6,137 nt of DNA from Methanobacterium sp. (lineage in GTDB: Archaea; Methanobacteriota; Methanobacteria; Methanobacteriales; Methanobacteriaceae): contig JAUNXM010000114.1 in NCBI GenBank assembly GCA_030539815.1, forward strand, positions 240-6,376, in the 5' to 3' direction. Of this stretch, positions 5,941-6,137 are shown in pieces. A program made the translations under genes and the position numbers. The notes under the pieces were generated by a model, which saw nothing but the letters and a program-made list of their open reading frames with translations, did not search any database and was not told where the DNA came from. Position 1 is the stretch's first letter. Each line of letters opens with the position of its first letter.

Positions 5941-6137
5941 GTTAATAGATAGAATCCTAAATGAGATGATAACCATATTAATCCATTAATTAATATTTGA
6001 TAAATAACCTCAACACTCTCATTGTTAACTTCTTAAAAATATAACCCAAAAAAATAGAAATTAATCTCTTTTAAACTAATTCGGCTTTGTAGAAACCCTT
6101 TTTTTAGTTGATTTGTGTTGTTCTGTAGATGTTGTAT
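5941..6137. other. AT-rich right end with no supported gene
   Basis: No convincing gene is seen here. On the minus strand, a frame entering from the right edge stays open to a TAG at 6078-6076 (about 19 codons, ending KKRVSTKPN), and another stays open for about 34 codons; either could be the 3' end of a gene lying outside the window. The string GGCTTTGTAGAAACCC at 6083-6098 resembles ends of some insertion sequences but cannot be confirmed. Confidence 0.4.

Overview
The window most likely comes from a methanogenic archaeon of the Methanobacteriales (Methanobacterium or a close relative). This is inferred from the low G+C, archaeal GGTGA/GGGGG ribosome-binding sites, a class III (pilin-type) signal peptide, multiple KaiC-like RecA ATPases, a roadblock/GTPase pair and an archaeal THUMP protein. 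No marker gene settles the genus.

Layout. Positions 1-3782 hold a tightly packed five-gene minus-strand cluster, transcribed right to left: a roadblock/LC7 protein (3782-3405), a degenerate KaiC-like domain fused to a Ras-like GTPase (3404-2232), two stand-alone KaiC-like ATPases (2226-1507 and 1435-725), and a TPR protein that leaves the window at the left edge (698 to <1). Gaps are 0, 5, 71 and 26 bases. A 382-base intergenic region (3783-4164) carries a probable promoter and a 31-base dyad. Two further minus-strand genes (4656-4165 and 5244-4789) encode small proteins with N-terminal membrane segments; the first has a clear class III signal peptide, the second is only pilin-like in shape. 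A divergent plus-strand gene (5323/5384-5902) encodes a THUMP-domain RNA-binding protein of the Tan1-like type and is followed by a hairpin and two T tracts. The last 235 bases hold no supported gene.

How the parts fit. Roadblock proteins of the MglB type act as regulators of MglA/Cvn-type GTPases. Here the GTPase is fused to a KaiC fold that has lost its P-loop Lys/Ser, its Walker B Asp and its catalytic Glu pair, and it is followed by two KaiC-like proteins with intact P-loops. The likely picture (inference) is an archaeal signalling hub: roadblock plus GTPase switch, a dead KaiC domain that may dock with active KaiC paralogues, and a TPR scaffold. The neighbouring pilin-like genes make the cell surface a possible output or merely a neighbour.

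Most notable details: roadblock and KaiC-GTPase genes share one reading frame with only a TAG codon between them; the THUMP gene appears to have its true start out of frame behind an A8 tract; and the divergent 5245-5322 promoter region is organised around a palindromic TATA-like element flanked by repeated half-sites.
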